Shown piece after piece: positions 42,405 to 50,517 of a stretch of 64,000 nt of DNA. Both the position numbers and the translations under genes were made by a program. Position 1 is the first letter of the stretch. Every line of letters begins with the position of its first letter. Origin of the DNA: DATKUC01 sp964553615 (lineage in GTDB: Bacteria; Spirochaetota; Spirochaetia; DSM-27196; DATKUC01). The notes below the pieces were generated by a model. That model was not told the DNA's origin, did no database searches, and worked only from the letters and a program-made list of their open reading frames with translations. The DNA is taken from the NCBI GenBank assembly GCA_964553615.1, contig CAZKMA010000021.1, forward strand, positions 1 to 64,000, written 5' to 3'.

Positions 42405-43004
42405 TTAACCCGGGTCGCTCCGGTATCCAATGCCTATCAGAAACGATTCGAAGGACTCCTTTCGGCTGGACTTCGGTTTGAAGGGTTTTGCACTGTTGAA
42501 CCGTTCGCGAAAGAGTTTCAGAAAGGTCTGTTCATCCCCCCCCTGGAAGATCTTCACCATAAGGTTCCCGCCCCGTGTCAGATGACCGACCGCAATCTCC
42601 AGTACCATGTCGACCAGGGCGCTTGATCGAGCGGTGTCTACGGTTCGGTTTCCCGTGGTCGACGGGGCCGCATCGCTCAGGATTACGTCGAAGGGTCCTT
42701 GCCTGGACAACCATCCCTGCGCTTCCGGACTGAAAACATCTCCCTGCAGGAACTCCAGATTGTCGGGTATTCCGGGGAGGTTGAGAGGATTAAGGTCTAT
42801 CGCAAAGACTGGTCCAGGTGACACTATGCCTGCGCTGTATGCGCTCCAGCTTCCGGGTGCGGCTCCCACGTCGAGCACCCTGTCTCCGCGCTTCAGAATC
42901 CGGTATCGTTCCTGAGCTTCCTGCAGCTTGTAGACGGATCGGGCCGGATAGCCTTCCCGGTGAGCCCTGCGGGTGTAGTGATCCGGTTCGTCACGTCCTG
43001 CCAT
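42405..43004 (-). CDS. rlmE: 23S rRNA (uridine-2'-O)-methyltransferase RlmE
   Basis: SAM-dependent FtsJ/RlmE methyltransferase acting on U2552 of 23S rRNA late in 50S assembly; 199 residues. The SAM site VLDVGAAPGSWSAY is complete, and the K-D-K-E catalytic set is seen in YKLQEAQERY, ILSDAAPSTTGNR, MVKIFQGGDE and SRKESFESFLIG. It begins one base after the stop of the acetylxylan-esterase-like gene, so the two are cotranscribed. Confidence 0.96.
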   Translation of the reverse strand: MAGRDEPDHYTRRAHREGYPARSVYKLQEAQERYRILKRGDRVLDVGAAPGSWSAYSAGIVSPGPVFAIDLNPLNLPGIPDNLEFLQGDVFSPEAQGWLSRQGPFDVILSDAAPSTTGNRTVDTARSSALVDMVLEIAVGHLTRGGNLMVKIFQGGDEQTFLKLFRERFNSAKPFKPKSSRKESFESFLIGIGYRSDPG

Positions 43005-43991
43005 TCAATCTGCCTGTGCAAGTGCGGAAAGGAAGGTAAATGCCCGGTCGGAGAATCCCGGTAGATTCTCATGGCCAAAGTCCGGGTAGATCTCGATCTG
43101 TTTGGCAGACATGATGCGGTTGTATACCGCGAAATGCGTGGACGGCGGGCACACATCGTCCTGGAGGCCGGACGCAAGCAGTACATCAGCGCGGATGCGG
43201 TGAGCGAGGTGCTGAATATCGATGTAGCCGAGCCGAGCAAATATCTCCTTCTCCCGACTATGGGTCGGGTCAAAGCGGCGGAAATACTCCTTGAGCTCGA
43301 CATACGCATGGTCGACGAGGTCCATCTCCCAGACTCTCTGGTAGTCGCACAGGAATGGAAAGCGTGCGACTGTCTTTCGTATCCGGGGTTCGAGAGCCGC
43401 ACAGACCAGGGCCAGTGCCCCGCCCTGGGACCCTCCGGAGGTCCCGACGCGCGTCTCATCGATCTCCTCCATAGCCATGACAATGCGGGCAAGCTGGGCT
43501 GTGTCAAGGAAGATCTGCCGGAACAGCATCTTTTCGGGAGCGTCGTCCAGACCGCGAATGATGTGTCCCCGCAACGTATTACCACGGATCCCACCACGAT
43601 CCTCCGAGAGCCCTCCCTGACCTCGCGCGTCCAATGCCGCGACCGTAAATCCTGCAGCGACGTAGCCGAGTTTTTCCGACCAGTCCCCGGCGTCTCCGCT
43701 GTAGCCGTGGAAAAGCAGCAGTGCCGGACCGGAGCCGCGCGATGAAGCTGGGGCGGAAGCTTTTGGCCGAAGGAGTTGCGAGTGAACCCGCGCGCCGCCA
43801 ACTCCAGTGAAGTACATGTCGAAACACTCAACATTCGGCGCCTGAAAAGCCGCCGGTATCAGTTCGAGCTCATCGGGCTGAACCTTCAGTTCTTCCAGCG
43901 CGCGGTCCCAGTACTGGTCCGCATCCGCAGGTTTGGGGTTACGACCACGGTAGGTCCTCAGCTCGGGAAGCGGCAGATCAAGCATCGGCAT
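43005..43991 (-). CDS. Acetylxylan esterase (AXE1)-family hydrolase
   Basis: Alpha/beta hydrolase of 328 residues in the AXE1 / cephalosporin-C deacetylase family, which removes acetyl groups from xylo-oligosaccharides and other sugars. Family blocks: YFTGVGGARVHSQLLRP, LFHGYSGDAGDW, LDARGQGGLSED, the nucleophile Ser in GTSGGSQGGALALV, and the His in DFGHENLPGF. No signal peptide, so it would act inside the cell on imported oligosaccharides. The ATG has AGGAG upstream. It starts just 2 bases from the decarboxylase gene end and runs into rlmE. Confidence 0.93.
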   Translation of the reverse strand: MPMLDLPLPELRTYRGRNPKPADADQYWDRALEELKVQPDELELIPAAFQAPNVECFDMYFTGVGGARVHSQLLRPKASAPASSRGSGPALLLFHGYSGDAGDWSEKLGYVAAGFTVAALDARGQGGLSEDRGGIRGNTLRGHIIRGLDDAPEKMLFRQIFLDTAQLARIVMAMEEIDETRVGTSGGSQGGALALVCAALEPRIRKTVARFPFLCDYQRVWEMDLVDHAYVELKEYFRRFDPTHSREKEIFARLGYIDIQHLAHRIRADVLLASGLQDDVCPPSTHFAVYNRIMSAKQIEIYPDFGHENLPGFSDRAFTFLSALAQAD

Positions 43992-43993
43992 GA

Positions 43994-45181
43994 CTATTCT
44001 CCTATGGGTAGAACATAACTCTTCAAGGGAGGAATTCCGTTGAAATAGACCGAGCTGTAACTCTGAGTATACGCCCCGGCGGTGAAGATGTAGACCTTGT
44101 CTCCCGCACTGGTCGAACTCGGCATCTTGTACTTGAAATCCTGGTACATGACATCCATGGAGTCGCAGGTCGGTCCAGCAAGAATGATTTCCTCAGCCTC
44201 TCCCTGGCCTTCAAAGTAGATCGGGTATTTTATCGCCTCTCCAATCGACTCGATAAGACCGCCGAAGAGGCCGACATCGAGGAAGGTCCACCGGTAGAGA
44301 TTGTTTTTAGACTTCTTGGATATTCTGATAATTTCTGATACAATCACGCCGGCGTCCGCCGTCATTGCCCGGCCGGGTTCCATGTAGATTTCCGGGAAGT
44401 TGTCTCCGAAATCCTCGATAAGGAAGCGCTTGATTTCGCTCGCGTACACATCCAGAGGCAGGGTCGGAGATAGGTAGCTCGCAGGGAATCCGCCGCCGAG
44501 GTTGATCATCTTGAGGGAAATCCCTTCGTCCGCCTCGAGTGCGTCAAACAGGTACTTACAGCGGGCAATGGCGTCATCCCACTGACCGATATCCCGCTGC
44601 TGAGATCCGACGTGAAACGAAAAGCCGTACGGCTCGAGTCCCGCGTTGCGCGCTTCAATGATAAGGTAGTATATCATGTCCGAGTGGGCACCGAACTTTC
44701 TGGACAGCGGCCAGTCAGAGCCGGTACCCTCGGTCAACAGTCGAAAGAAAACCTTCGAACCGGGGGCGTGCTCTACGATATTCGCCAGATCTTCCTGGGA
44801 ATCCGTCACAAAGAGGCGAATACCCCGATCGTAGAAATACCTGATATCGCTGCTCTTCTTGATAGTATTTCCGGAGCTCATCCTCTCGGGCTCCACACCG
44901 AGTCGAAGCAGTTGGTCAAGCTCGAAGCGGGTTGCGACGTCGAAGCATGACCCGAGCTCGTTGAGCAGCTGAATAACTTCGTCCTGCGGATTCGCCTTTA
45001 CCGCGTAGTAGATCTGAGCAAACGGAAGCGCGTTCTTCATCTCGCCATACTTCCGGCGAATTGCTTCCAGGTCGATTATGAGGCAGGGAGTTTCCTTGTC
45101 CTTGGCGAACTCCTTGATCCTGTTGAAGCGTTCGCGCGTCATGTAGCGATCCAGAGGAAAGTAGTAATTTTCCTTGATCAT
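43994..45181 (-). CDS. Type III PLP-dependent ornithine/lysine decarboxylase
   Basis: Alanine-racemase-fold decarboxylase, 395 residues, making putrescine from ornithine or cadaverine from lysine. PLP Lys is in YYAVKANPQDEVI (about residue 57), FSFHVGSQQRD carries the His that stacks on PLP, INLGGGFPASY binds the phosphate, and GPTCDSMDV has the Cys-Asp pair of ornithine/lysine decarboxylases, which sets it apart from diaminopimelate decarboxylase. The ATG at 45181 has AGGAGG upstream; the long open frame further upstream is rejected. Ornithine versus lysine preference cannot be fixed by eye. Confidence 0.93.
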   Translation of the reverse strand: MIKENYYFPLDRYMTRERFNRIKEFAKDKETPCLIIDLEAIRRKYGEMKNALPFAQIYYAVKANPQDEVIQLLNELGSCFDVATRFELDQLLRLGVEPERMSSGNTIKKSSDIRYFYDRGIRLFVTDSQEDLANIVEHAPGSKVFFRLLTEGTGSDWPLSRKFGAHSDMIYYLIIEARNAGLEPYGFSFHVGSQQRDIGQWDDAIARCKYLFDALEADEGISLKMINLGGGFPASYLSPTLPLDVYASEIKRFLIEDFGDNFPEIYMEPGRAMTADAGVIVSEIIRISKKSKNNLYRWTFLDVGLFGGLIESIGEAIKYPIYFEGQGEAEEIILAGPTCDSMDVMYQDFKYKMPSSTSAGDKVYIFTAGAYTQSYSSVYFNGIPPLKSYVLPIGE

Positions 45182-45212
45182 GATGCCTCCTGTCCACGGG
45201 TGTAACCAGCAT

Positions 45213-45241
45213 ACAATAGAGAAAAACTCTACGCATGTCAC
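45213..45241 (-). promoter_or_regulatory. Promoter of the decarboxylase gene
   Basis: On the minus strand GTGACA (45241-45236), spacer 17, TATTGT (45218-45213), with a normal leader and AGGAGG before the ATG. Confidence 0.55.
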
Positions 45242-45275
45242 TCCGTCCAAAACTGAATTACCACCCGCGTCAGTC

Positions 45276-45304
45276 TTGACTGCCTGACGGTCAATCCTTA
45301 CATT
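45276..45304 (+). promoter_or_regulatory. Rhomboid gene promoter, leaderless arrangement
   Basis: TTGACT (45276-45281), spacer 17, TACATT (45299-45304), ending 6 bases before the ATG at 45311. No Shine-Dalgarno is present, so the transcript should begin at the ATG. Confidence 0.65.
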
Positions 45305-45310
45305 CTGAGC

Positions 45311-45958
45311 ATGAGCAAAAGCTCCGGATTGCAGCGGCCGTTCGAGTACCGCGAGTACAACGTAACCATAATTCTCATTGCAGCAAATGCATTGGTCTTT
45401 CTGCTGAACAATGTTGCTCCTCAGACACGCCTCGAAATGTCTCTGGTGTCGCCGGCGGTGCTGGGCTACAACGTTCATACGCAGTTCTGGCAGCTTCTGA
45501 CCTACATGTTCGTACATGCAAACTTCTCACACATTTTTTTCAATATGCTGGGACTTTTCTTCTTCGGTCTTCAGCTGGAGCGGAGAATCGGCAGCACCGA
45601 GTTTCTGATCTTCTACCTTGTGTCCGGTATCGGCGCGGGTCTTATCTCACTGCTCATCTTCTGGCTGACCGGAGCGCCGACTGTATTGCTTGGCGCGTCG
45701 GGCGCGGTGTTTGCGGTGCTCCTTGGATTTGCCACCTACTTTCCAACCGCCATGATCTACGTGTTCGGCATTATTCCTATTCGTGCACCCATTCTGGTCC
45801 TCATCTATACCGCAATAGAGCTCTTTTCACAGTTCTTCGGCGCACGTTCCGGCGTTGCGCATCTGACTCATCTTGCGGGTTTTGCCGTTGCCTATCTCTA
45901 TCTTGTTGCGCGTCTTGGGATCAATCCAGTTCGAGAGTTCATGAATTCGCGCCGATAA
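45311..45958 (+). CDS. Rhomboid-family intramembrane serine protease
   Basis: Six-helix membrane protease of 215 residues that cuts single-pass membrane proteins within the bilayer. The helix 2 motif HANFSHIFFNMLGLFFFG, the catalytic Ser in LLGASGAVFAVLLG (GxSG) and the catalytic His in VAHLTHLAGFAVAYLY are all present, so it should be active. A -10 box ends 6 bases before the ATG. The next gene begins 6 bases after its stop. The substrate is unknown. Confidence 0.95.
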   Translation: MSKSSGLQRPFEYREYNVTIILIAANALVFLLNNVAPQTRLEMSLVSPAVLGYNVHTQFWQLLTYMFVHANFSHIFFNMLGLFFFGLQLERRIGSTEFLIFYLVSGIGAGLISLLIFWLTGAPTVLLGASGAVFAVLLGFATYFPTAMIYVFGIIPIRAPILVLIYTAIELFSQFFGARSGVAHLTHLAGFAVAYLYLVARLGINPVREFMNSRR

Positions 45959-45964
45959 TAAGGC

Positions 45965-46666
45965 GTGAGTTATTTCCGCATCCATCATCGGCTGATACCT
46001 GCCATAGCGCGGGTACTGTGTATTTGTCTCTTTCTTGCATATTCCCCCGCATTACTCTCTGCGTCCGGGGACACGCTGCTTATTGCTGAGTTCTCGGCGG
46101 AGACTCACCCCCTTATCCGGGATACAGCCGCGCCCCCGACCCGGGATGAAATAATCCGGTCCCTGCTGCATGAGGCGCAGTACGTCTTTTCGGGAATGGT
46201 GTACGGTTTCAACTTTGTGTATACTCCGGCCGACCCGGCCAGGAAAGTCTCCGACGCATTTGATCTCAAACTGATTGCCGAGATCCCGTGGGGCGATCCA
46301 CGGATGTCCGTTCTCGATACCCGGACCGCAAACGGTCTGTTCTTCGCCCGAATCACCTACCGTCCGGCGGACTTCCAGGTGGCACGGTGGGAGGCATGGC
46401 AGAGCAACTCCAATGCGCATGCCTCCGGGGAAGGGAAGGCTTCCTATCTCAAGGGATCGCCTGCACGCAGGACTGCGGTGGAAGAGGCGGTGAAAAACGC
46501 AATCAGGCGGTACGTGAGCGGGAGAATTTACAGCAGACCCCGCGAGATTTCCGGCAGTCTGGCCCTTCTCGACGCACCGCGCATCATAGTGCAGACCGGC
46601 AATTACGTGGCAACGGTACGGATTGCCCTCGACGTTCGATCGGTCAAACCGTATACGGTCTTCTGA
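45965..46666 (+). CDS. Exported hypothetical protein
   Basis: A 233-residue protein with a signal peptide (about 1-32, ending SPALLSASG). The mature part is mixed alpha/beta without obvious repeats; the phrase LHEAQYVFSGMVYGFNFVYTP is the most distinctive. I do not recognise a family. GTG start at 45965, 6 bases after the rhomboid gene, so the two are probably cotranscribed and it might be a rhomboid-linked envelope protein. Its stop abuts the stop of the convergent PAP2-like gene with no bases between. Confidence 0.7.
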   Translation: MSYFRIHHRLIPAIARVLCICLFLAYSPALLSASGDTLLIAEFSAETHPLIRDTAAPPTRDEIIRSLLHEAQYVFSGMVYGFNFVYTPADPARKVSDAFDLKLIAEIPWGDPRMSVLDTRTANGLFFARITYRPADFQVARWEAWQSNSNAHASGEGKASYLKGSPARRTAVEEAVKNAIRRYVSGRIYSRPREISGSLALLDAPRIIVQTGNYVATVRIALDVRSVKPYTVF

Positions 46667-47098
46667 TTACAGGACAAGGGCAGAGGCAACAAATGCAAGG
46701 CCCCCGCCGACCAGCATTCCGACAGCAATCTCGAGTACTGAGTGCCCAATCATCTCGGAGATTTTTGTCTCTTCGTGCGCACCGAGTCTGTCAAGCACAC
46801 GGTTGAAGCGAATGGACAGGCTCTGGACGTGTCCTCGCAATCGGTATGCGTCGAATATTACAATCACCGCGAAGGCCGCGGTGACTGCAAAGATATCAGA
46901 ACCGATGCCGTTCTTCATTCCGATGAGTACCGTCAGAGCCGTTACGAACGCGGAGTGCGCACTCGGGATTCCTCCGGCTGTGGCCAGATATTTCCACTCT
47001 AGCTTCCCGTCCTTGATTGAGTAATACACGAGCTTGAACACCTGGCATGCCACCTGGACTACACCAGCGGTAATGAGCACGGCGGGGAAACTGTTCAC
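46667..47098 (-). CDS. Divergent PAP2-family membrane protein (YuiD-like)
   Basis: A 143-residue membrane protein of the DUF212 / divergent PAP2 group. The diagnostic block AGGIPSAHSAFVTALTVLIG carries the family PSxHS, and KISEMIGHSVLEIAVGMLVGG matches the second half (GHTxxEV-type). Four membrane helices are visible. Relatives of PAP2 remove phosphate from lipid phosphates, but the exact activity of this branch is not known. It is the last gene of the phosphonate-transporter operon (9-base gap after phnE). Confidence 0.9.
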   Translation of the reverse strand: MNSFPAVLITAGVVQVACQVFKLVYYSIKDGKLEWKYLATAGGIPSAHSAFVTALTVLIGMKNGIGSDIFAVTAAFAVIVIFDAYRLRGHVQSLSIRFNRVLDRLGAHEETKISEMIGHSVLEIAVGMLVGGGLAFVASALVL

Positions 47099-47107
47099 CC
47101 GATCCTC

Positions 47108-48628
47108 CTACAAAAGTCGGTTTCGAATTTCTGCGCTTACATAGTCCAGGATTGCCACGGTAATTGCAATAAACCAGACGGCGATTCCTGCAGAACGATA
47201 GTCCAGAAGCCGAATATACTGCACCAGGAGGAATCCTATTCCACCGCCGCCAACTAACCCGATGACGGTGGACATTCGCACGTTGATATCCCAGCGGTAG
47301 ATCGAAAACGATATAAAGGGCGATATCATCTGCGGAATCACCGCATACATGATGGTCTGGAGCCTCCCGGCGCCGGTGGCCTGGATTGCTTCGATCGGGC
47401 CGTGGTCAATTCCCTCAATGGCCTCGGAATAGAGCTTTCCAAGCGCCGCGACCGAATGCAGCGTCAGCGCGATAATGCCGGCGAATGGTCCGAGACCAAC
47501 CCACACCACCGCAATCAGCGCCCAGATCAGCGGTTCGATTGATCGGACAATATTGAGAATGGTTCGTGTTATGAAATAGATGGTCAGGGTTATCCAGGAC
47601 GCGGACATTATGTTCCGTGCTGCAAGAAACGCAATGGGAATTGAGAGCAGAATACCGAAGAATGTCGCCATCATTCCCATCATGATTGTCTCGACCATGC
47701 GTGCAACGGTAAGTTTGAGCGGCTCGCTCGGGAGAGGCGGACCTGCACGGAAGATCTGCCGTGCCTCTACTATGTGGTACTGCGGCCCCTTTGCGCTGGG
47801 CGGCATGATCGCGTACGGCATGGCGAAGGTGACCGAAAAACGGCCCTTTGCATCGGTCACTACGCTCAGGTATTTTCCGTTTTCTCTCGGCTGGAAATCG
47901 TTTCCGAGCGGATCGATCCACCAGATTCCTGTCCGGGTATCCGGTTTGAAATTCCCGCCACGCAGGTGGATACGCGTCCCCGGCACGATCTGGTTGTCCT
48001 GGTCCCTGGAGGACAGATTGCCGTTCGTCGGCTCGGCAATGACGTAGGGTTTGTCGGCAATCGGCTGATTGACGGGCGGCGCAGGATACTGGTTTCCGAT
48101 GAGTATCTTTGCTCCTGCTTTTACGACATTGTCCTTGTACGTAATTGCCGCTTCCCACGGCCAGAGCACCTTGGACAGCGGCCCCCATGCCTTCGGCGCT
48201 TCGGTGACCATTTTCCCTACGTTGATCTCCGAAATTTGCCATCCGAGCGCAAAGAATGCAACGAGCACTGCAATGAATACCCCGGCACCTGTTTTACGCC
48301 GTCTTTTTGCCGTACGATAGGCGTCCCACGCCGTCCAGAGCCACGCAACGAGCGTTGCGACAACGACCAGTCCCACGAAGAATGGACGGCGACCAATCGC
48401 TTTCGCGAAAATGTCCCATCCTCCGGACACGCGTGGCGCAAGGTCTATTGTTCTCCAGACCAGAAGCGCAATTATGGACATCAGAGAGCCAATGATGAGC
48501 AGTCCGCGTCCGACCTGCCGGTTCAAAATCTGTCCGAGCCCGGGGAATATGAGGGACGCAATTCCCGCAACGGGTGCAGGTGTAAGGGGTCGAACAGTGT
48601 CGTCGTTTCTCAGCTTCTGCTGCTTCAT
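47108..48628 (-). CDS. phnE: Phosphonate/phosphite-type ABC permease with extra N-terminal and periplasmic domains
   Basis: 506 residues, about twice a usual PhnE. An N-terminal hydrophobic region (about 15-150) starts with a TM2-like block (IASLIFPGLGQILNRQVGRG). A periplasmic segment follows (about 165-325) with an Ig/IPT-like stretch (VPGTRIHLRGGNFKPDTRTG). Then comes a standard PhnE permease (about 330-505) with the ATPase-contacting loop AIEGIDHGPIEAIQATGAG. The start overlaps phnC by 4 bases. The added domain may bind or gate substrate; that is inference. Confidence 0.88.
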   Translation of the reverse strand: MKQQKLRNDDTVRPLTPAPVAGIASLIFPGLGQILNRQVGRGLLIIGSLMSIIALLVWRTIDLAPRVSGGWDIFAKAIGRRPFFVGLVVVATLVAWLWTAWDAYRTAKRRRKTGAGVFIAVLVAFFALGWQISEINVGKMVTEAPKAWGPLSKVLWPWEAAITYKDNVVKAGAKILIGNQYPAPPVNQPIADKPYVIAEPTNGNLSSRDQDNQIVPGTRIHLRGGNFKPDTRTGIWWIDPLGNDFQPRENGKYLSVVTDAKGRFSVTFAMPYAIMPPSAKGPQYHIVEARQIFRAGPPLPSEPLKLTVARMVETIMMGMMATFFGILLSIPIAFLAARNIMSASWITLTIYFITRTILNIVRSIEPLIWALIAVVWVGLGPFAGIIALTLHSVAALGKLYSEAIEGIDHGPIEAIQATGAGRLQTIMYAVIPQMISPFISFSIYRWDINVRMSTVIGLVGGGGIGFLLVQYIRLLDYRSAGIAVWFIAITVAILDYVSAEIRNRLL

Positions 48629-49434
48629 TTTTCACCATCCTCTTCTGCTGCACTCATCCCAGTCAGCGGCCCGGTGTTTACCCGGACGGCCTCCTCGCCG
48701 TAGATTTCCTTGAACTGATCATCCGTCATCTTGCGGATGTCGTCGCGGGTGCCTTCGTACACGACGCGGCCGTCGCGCAGGCCGATAACCTGCGTTGAAT
48801 ATCGCTGCACGAGGTCCAGGTAGTGAAGACTGCATATGATGGTCATGCCCTCTTCCCGGTTCAGCGTTTCCAGATAGCCGAGGATGGTGTGCGCAAGCAC
48901 CGGATCGAGACTTGCCACCGGCTCATCGGCAAGAATGATTGAGGGCTGTTGCATGAGTGCTCGGGCAATTCCCACGCGCTGCTGCTGGCCTCCGGAGAGC
49001 TCGCTGGCCCGCTTCCGCGCCTGATCGGTCAATCCAACCCTCCTGAGTGCCTGCGTTGCCAGTTCACGGTCCTCCCGGGGGAATCGGTGAAGCAGACTTG
49101 TGAGGGTTCCGACGTACCCGAGCCGACCAGCCAGAACGTTTGTAAGAACACTCGACCGCCGAACCAGGTTGAAGTGTTGAAAGATCATTCCAATGCGGCG
49201 TCGTATGGTTCTGAGACCGGCGGAGTCGGCGGCTGTGACATCTGTTCCATCCCATATTATCTGGCCGCCGCTCGGCTCAATGAGCCGATTTATGCAGCGC
49301 AGAAGGGTTGATTTCCCCGATCCCGACAGTCCGATGACGACCAGGAATTCACCTTCCTTCACGGTGAAGCTTACATCCTGAAGGGCGCGCGTGCCGTCGT
49401 CATACACTTTGGTGAGATTGCGTATTTCAAGCAT
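48625..49434 (-). CDS. phnC: Phosphonate ABC transporter ATP-binding protein
   Basis: ATPase of the phosphonate/phosphite importer, 269 residues. Walker A is GLSGSGKSTLLRCINRL (about 34-50), signature ELSGGQQQRVGIARALMQQ, Walker B SIILADEPVASLD, and the following His-switch is in IICSLHYLDLVQRY. AGGAG lies 12 bases before the ATG. A hairpin terminator between phnD and this gene (49472-49521) may reduce its transcription relative to phnD. Confidence 0.95.
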   Translation of the reverse strand: MLEIRNLTKVYDDGTRALQDVSFTVKEGEFLVVIGLSGSGKSTLLRCINRLIEPSGGQIIWDGTDVTAADSAGLRTIRRRIGMIFQHFNLVRRSSVLTNVLAGRLGYVGTLTSLLHRFPREDRELATQALRRVGLTDQARKRASELSGGQQQRVGIARALMQQPSIILADEPVASLDPVLAHTILGYLETLNREEGMTIICSLHYLDLVQRYSTQVIGLRDGRVVYEGTRDDIRKMTDDQFKEIYGEEAVRVNTGPLTGMSAAEEDGEK

Positions 49435-49471
49435 GAAGTGTATCCGCTCCTATGGTTGTTGTTGGAATAAA

Positions 49472-49521
49472 AAAGAAAGGCCACCCCGGCATGACAGGGT
49501 GTGGAGCCGTCGGGGTAGCCT
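49472..49521 (-). terminator. Intercistronic terminator/attenuator between phnD and phnC
   Basis: On the minus strand the arms AGGCTACCCCG and CGGGGTGGCCT (49521-49511 with 49489-49478) pair with one mismatch around a roughly 20-base loop and are followed by TTCTTTTTT. A further inverted repeat GGACGGC/GCCGTCC (49533-49558) lies just upstream. It would make phnD more abundant than phnC and phnE. Confidence 0.65.
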
Positions 49522-49565
49522 CGGACGTAATTGGACGGCAGCCAGGCGGCGGCCGTCCAGCGCCG

Positions 49566-50471
49566 TTACTTCATGAGATCTTCGATCTTGACTCCCGATG
49601 CCTGCAGCACTTGCCGGAACGGATCGTAGAAGCTGTCCCCCTGCTTTTCCAACCCGGTCCACTGATATGCCTGATTCAGCGCCTTCTTGCCCTCTTCGGT
49701 CTTTGAAATTGCGAGCAGCGCATTGGTGAGCTGGTCCTGGATGTCCTGCGGCACTCCAGGCGAAAACTGAACACCATCGTTCGGTATGTTAACGGAGACG
49801 TTAATGACCTTGACCTTGTCGTTTACGTCCGGATGGTCCTTCTTTATGCTTTGTCGCGCATCTACGAACGTCGCGCCGGCATCCACGTCTCCGTTGTAGA
49901 CAGCGGTGGCGACAGCGGTATGTCCGCCGGCGTCCACAATGCGCTTCAGATCCGTGTCCGGATTAATTCCGTTCGCCCGCATTGTGAGCTCGGGAATGAT
50001 CCATCCGCTGGTAGAGAGCGGGTCAGGCCGTGCAAACGTTTTCCCCTTCAGATCTGCAAGGGTATTGATTCCACTGTTCACGTTTGCAATGATCTGACCA
50101 TTGTAGTACGGCGATCCGAACCTGACCGCTACAAGGGCGGCCTTTGCAACGCCACGGTCGGCGGCCAGAACGTATGCAAACGTGGCAAGCGAGGCCATGT
50201 GGGCCTTTGGCGGCTTGCTCGACAGCGCTTCGATGACGCCCGCATAGTCGGTAGCCACCATTACCTTCACATAGAGACCGGTCTGCTTGAGAATAAGGTC
50301 CGCAACCGAGTTCCCTCCGGCTACGATCTTCTGCGTATCCCCCGACGGTACGAACGCCCAGATGATGGGGTTCTCTTCACTTCCGAGCTTTGGCGGCTCT
50401 TTTGCCCCCGAAGCCATGGCGAGCCCGGCTACTGTTGCCAGCATAACGAGCACGACGAATACTCTCTTCAT
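49566..50471 (-). CDS. phnD: Phosphonate-type ABC transporter substrate-binding protein
   Basis: PhnD-family periplasmic binding protein, 301 residues from the ATG at 50471 (AGGAGG upstream; the open frame goes on for 15 codons before it). Signal peptide 1-20 ends LAMASGAKEPP, without a Cys. Mature part: IIWAFVPSGDTQKIVAGG, ATDYAGVIEALSSKPP, GKTFARPDPLSTSGW (the anion-binding loop) and ATFVDARQSIKKDHPD. The family binds phosphonates, phosphite or sometimes phosphate. No phosphonate breakdown genes are here, so the ligand stays open. Confidence 0.94.
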   Translation of the reverse strand: MKRVFVVLVMLATVAGLAMASGAKEPPKLGSEENPIIWAFVPSGDTQKIVAGGNSVADLILKQTGLYVKVMVATDYAGVIEALSSKPPKAHMASLATFAYVLAADRGVAKAALVAVRFGSPYYNGQIIANVNSGINTLADLKGKTFARPDPLSTSGWIIPELTMRANGINPDTDLKRIVDAGGHTAVATAVYNGDVDAGATFVDARQSIKKDHPDVNDKVKVINVSVNIPNDGVQFSPGVPQDIQDQLTNALLAISKTEEGKKALNQAYQWTGLEKQGDSFYDPFRQVLQASGVKIEDLMK

Positions 50472-50517
50472 GGCGAAACCTCCTGTGTTGTCTTGAGGAC
50501 CCTGTAACCTCTCCATG

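Noticed and set aside
45182..45517. An N-terminal extension of the decarboxylase
   Set aside because: The extension covers the two promoters and the antisense of the rhomboid gene; the ATG at 45181 has a perfect Shine-Dalgarno and the right family start.
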